DNA from: Burkholderiales bacterium | GTDB lineage: Bacteria > Pseudomonadota > Gammaproteobacteria > Burkholderiales > Burkholderiaceae_C | Direction: 5' to 3' | Length of the DNA: 7,686 nucleotides | Assembly: GCA_028869035.1 (NCBI GenBank) | Contig: JAGWTL010000135.1 | Location: forward strand, 1-7,686 | Shown here: positions 6,345 to 7,686 of the stretch, piece by piece | Position numbering within the stretch: position 1 is the first letter of the stretch | Layout of the letters: the number at the start of each line of letters is the position of its first letter | Notes under the pieces: generated by a model | The model's input: the letters and a program-made list of their open reading frames with translations, nothing else | What the model was told of the DNA's origin: nothing | The model's database searches: none | Program-made: the position numbers and the translations under genes

Positions 6345-6350
6345 GCAAGG
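6307..6350 (-). repeat. nasA start region, one copy of a diverged 43-bp duplication
   Basis: Bases 6308-6350 match 6408-6450 at 34 of 43 positions with no gaps, an exact 100-bp offset. Both contain an ATG followed by MHKET(R/K)STCPYC. This copy is the one that continues into the full nitrate reductase. Confidence 0.75.
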
Positions 6351-6444
6351 CCCCTATGGAGGTGTTTCCGTTGCTCGCAAAGCGATCCGTGGCGACAGCC
6401 GCGAGATCGCAATAGGGGCAGGTGGACTTGGTTTCCTTATGCAT
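6337..6444 (-). CDS. Candidate 35-residue leader ORF, relic second nasA start
   Basis: The ORF begins MHKETKSTCPYC, 11 of 12 residues the same as the real nasA start. It then diverges into DLAAVATDRFASNGNTSIGALHA and stops with TAA at 6339-6337. AGGAA lies six bases before its ATG, as good as the Shine-Dalgarno of nasA itself. Its stop lies just inside nasA, so the two reading frames overlap by 8 bp and could be translationally coupled. Of the four codons that differ in the shared part, three changes are synonymous and one is Arg to Lys. That pattern suggests an old or foreign nasA start, not a recent tandem copy. It could be translated as a leader peptide or be plain debris; nothing shows a function. 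Confidence 0.4.
   Translation of the reverse strand: MHKETKSTCPYCDLAAVATDRFASNGNTSIGALHA
6382..6410 (-). promoter_or_regulatory. Possible hairpin in the nasA leader
   Basis: GCGATC and GATCGC (6405-6410 and 6382-6387) form a 6-bp inverted repeat. Between them, GGC-TGTC-GCC could extend the stem. nas operons of proteobacteria are often controlled by leader hairpins read by NasT/NasR-type ANTAR proteins. This hairpin does not show the usual pair of six-base loops, so the link is weak. Confidence 0.2.
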
Positions 6445-6450
6445 ACATGG
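6408..6450 (-). repeat. Upstream copy of the duplicated nasA start
   Basis: This segment is the partner of 6308-6350, 79% identical by direct count. Mismatches cluster at third codon positions and at one Arg/Lys codon. The 57 bp between the two copies do not resemble the continuation of nasA. Confidence 0.75.
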
Positions 6451-6477
6451 TTCCTGAGGAGGCCGTGCTCACCAACT

Positions 6478-6550
6478 CCGTTCGGGCTGAGCCTGTCGAA
6501 GCCTGTCCTGGACCCGGACGAGGGCCCTTCGACAAGCTCAGGGCGAACGG
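6478..6550. repeat. REP-like inverted pair, copy 3 (between nirD and nasA)
   Basis: The arms are 6478-6501 (CCGTTCGGGCTGAGC... ending TGTCGAAG) and 6527-6550 (CTTCGACAAG... ending GCGAACGG), with a 25-bp spacer. Apart from a central GG facing GG and one transition the arms are complementary. It begins 9 bp after the nirD stop codon, a classic place for REP elements. In the transcript it would form a long stem between nirD and nasA, which could protect the upstream mRNA end or damp read-through. There is no T-tract to make it an intrinsic terminator. Confidence 0.9.
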
Positions 6551-6559
6551 GGACGGTTG

Positions 6560-6946
6560 TCATGCGCAGGCCGTCTTGCGCGTGCAGGGCCCGGCCACAG
6601 GCGGCTGGATGTCCAGCGCCAGAGTGGCGAGTTCCTGCCCGTCCAGGTGCACCACACCCTTGTCCACCTTGACGGCAAAGCGGGTCGTGCTGCCTTCATC
6701 GGGGGCGCGGGCGCAACCCGTGTCCAGGCCGATGGTCCAGTTGTGCAGGGGGCAGGCCACGCTGGTGCCGAAGACGATGCCTTGCGAGAGCGGGCCGCCC
6801 TTGTGGGGGCAGCGGTCGAGCAGGGCAAAGACCTGGTCCTGGTCGTTGCGGAACACGGCCACGGCCATGCCCTGCGGACGCGCGACGCGGCGCGAACCCA
6901 GCACGGGAATGTCCTCGACGCGGCAGATGGGTTTCCATACACTCAT
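6560..6946 (-). CDS. nirD: Assimilatory nitrite reductase small subunit, Rieske type
   Basis: The 128-residue protein partners NirB, which reduces nitrite to ammonium with NAD(P)H in the cytoplasm. The NirD pattern is clear from the start (WKPICRVEDIPVLGSRRVA). Both halves of a Rieske [2Fe-2S] site are intact: C46-P-H48 in DRCPHKGGPLSQG and C65-P-L-H68 in ACPLHNW. Escherichia coli NirD has lost these ligands, so this one should still carry a cluster. The tail after about residue 108 is longer than usual and ends TRKTACA. AGGAG six bases before the ATG overlaps the stop codon of the gene before it, only 10 bp away, so the two are co-transcribed and probably coupled. No nirB is seen in the window. 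Confidence 0.92.
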   Translation of the reverse strand: MSVWKPICRVEDIPVLGSRRVARPQGMAVAVFRNDQDQVFALLDRCPHKGGPLSQGIVFGTSVACPLHNWTIGLDTGCARAPDEGSTTRFAVKVDKGVVHLDGQELATLALDIQPPVAGPCTRKTACA

Positions 6947-6956
6947 TTCTTGCTCC

Positions 6957-7686
6957 TCAAGCTTTCAGACCGGCGTACAGGCCGGTGATGCGGTCCATGA
7001 CACTCAGCAGGTTCTCGCTGGTGACGAACATGTCGGACAGGGCCTTCGGGCCGGCGTTGTTGATTTCCTTGAGCGCCATGTCGAAGAAGATCCACTGGTT
7101 GTCGGCCAGGACCAGCTGATCCTTGATGCCGCTCGTCGCCTCAGGGGCGTTGCGCAGCACTTCCATGGCCGAGAGGAATTCGGTGCGCGCCTTGGTGATC
7201 TCGACCTGGGCCTGCGCGGGCTCCACTTTCAGGGCCGCGGCGTAGAAGTATTTCGCCATGCGCTGTGAAAGCATGCGTTGGCGGCCTGCCACGTTGACGA
7301 GTTTGCCCACGGGCTTGTTCGCCACGGCCTCGTACTGCACCGTGCCCTGGTGGGCCAGGGCCAGAACGCGTGCGTCGGTGTTGAGAAGCCCTCCCACGCC
7401 GTCACGCGTGGGGTGCTTGCCCACCAGCGCGGCCTTGTACTCGCTCCAGGCGATTTCGAGGTCCGCGTAGGTTTTGCGGATCTCGACGTTGGGCGCGTAG
7501 GACTTCAGCTCGACCAGCTGGCGGTCGAACAGGGCCATGGAGCGGTCCAGGATCTGCTGGGCGGCGGTGCTTTCGGTCTTGTGCACCAGGGCCAGCCAGG
7601 CCTTGGCCATGCGCTGCGAGAGCATGCGCTGGCGGCCGGCCTTGTTGATGGCGTCGTTCACGTCCAGCACCTGGGCCTGCACGCCG
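6957..7686 (-). CDS. Tandem PilJ/NarX-type sensor-domain protein, probably periplasmic, 5' end cut by window edge
   Basis: About 242 residues are visible and the frame is open to the right edge. A GTG lies at 7682, but the residues before it are open too, and GVQA-QV looks like the end of a signal peptide with a V-x-A cleavage site, so the true start is probably outside. Two copies of the PilJ N-terminal domain are present. Counted from the GTG, the first has INKAGRQRMLSQRMAK at 12-27 and the second has VNVAGRQRMLSQRMAK at 129-144. Each is followed by a helical stretch, with no transmembrane helix, HAMP, kinase or MCP part to the C-terminus (AGLKA). In NarX and PilJ this helix faces the periplasm and, in NarX, binds nitrate. 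A free periplasmic nitrate/nitrite-binding partner is the likely role, but ligand binding is inferred. Confidence 0.8.
   Translation of the reverse strand, partial: GVQAQVLDVNDAINKAGRQRMLSQRMAKAWLALVHKTESTAAQQILDRSMALFDRQLVELKSYAPNVEIRKTYADLEIAWSEYKAALVGKHPTRDGVGGLLNTDARVLALAHQGTVQYEAVANKPVGKLVNVAGRQRMLSQRMAKYFYAAALKVEPAQAQVEITKARTEFLSAMEVLRNAPEATSGIKDQLVLADNQWIFFDMALKEINNAGPKALSDMFVTSENLLSVMDRITGLYAGLKA

Noticed and set aside
6478..6550. Intrinsic terminator after nirD
   Set aside because: The stem is strong but no T-run follows on the minus strand; it is better explained as a REP-like pair.
4809..7268. An 819-codon open frame on the plus strand, antisense to nasA, nirD and the sensor gene
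   Set aside because: It mirrors well-supported minus-strand genes; its protein is low-complexity, rich in Gly/Ala/His/Gln, and matches no family. Long antisense frames are common in GC-rich DNA.

Overview
The window is GC-rich, densely coding DNA. It looks like a betaproteobacterium of the order Burkholderiales, probably Comamonadaceae. That placement rests on the nitrate-assimilation gene order, the style of the proteins, and the 24-bp repeat that reads as 'VRPEPVEG' or 'LSLSKG' inside proteins. It is inference, not a database match.

The centre, read right to left on the minus strand, is a nitrate/nitrite assimilation cluster. A partial periplasmic-type protein with two PilJ/NarX-like sensor motifs (7686-6957) is followed 10 bp later by nirD, the Rieske-type small subunit of nitrite reductase (6946-6560). 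A 215-bp gap then holds a repeat pair and a second, diverged copy of the start of nasA. Next come nasA, the molybdenum assimilatory nitrate reductase with a C-terminal [2Fe-2S] domain (6344-3471), cobA, which makes the sirohaem precursor nitrite reductase needs (3455-2667), and a small soluble protein joining the same sensor motif to an MCP-type signalling tip (2627-1917). Nitrate is reduced by NasA and nitrite by NirBD, with CobA feeding the sirohaem. nirB itself is not in the window. The two sensor-motif proteins bracket the pathway and may report nitrate or nitrite.

Downstream on the same strand is a Phd/YefM-ParE type toxin-antitoxin pair (1831-1212) with its own good sigma70-type promoter and an 11-bp tandem repeat inside it. 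Next, on the plus strand, is a broken REP-associated tyrosine transposase (RAYT) gene (816-1106) with lost ends. Beyond it, on the minus strand, is the 5' two thirds of a HI0933/BaiN-like flavoprotein gene (746 to the window edge).

Three copies of an inverted pair of a 24-bp REP-like unit lie at 14-82, 4794-4852 and 6478-6550. Two sit inside genes, in frame and without stops, adding roughly 20 residues to the flavoprotein and to NasA. The third lies 9 bp after the nirD stop codon. The most unusual points are these in-gene repeats, the relic second nasA start 100 bp upstream of the real one, and the three near-identical sensor motifs in two different proteins around one pathway.
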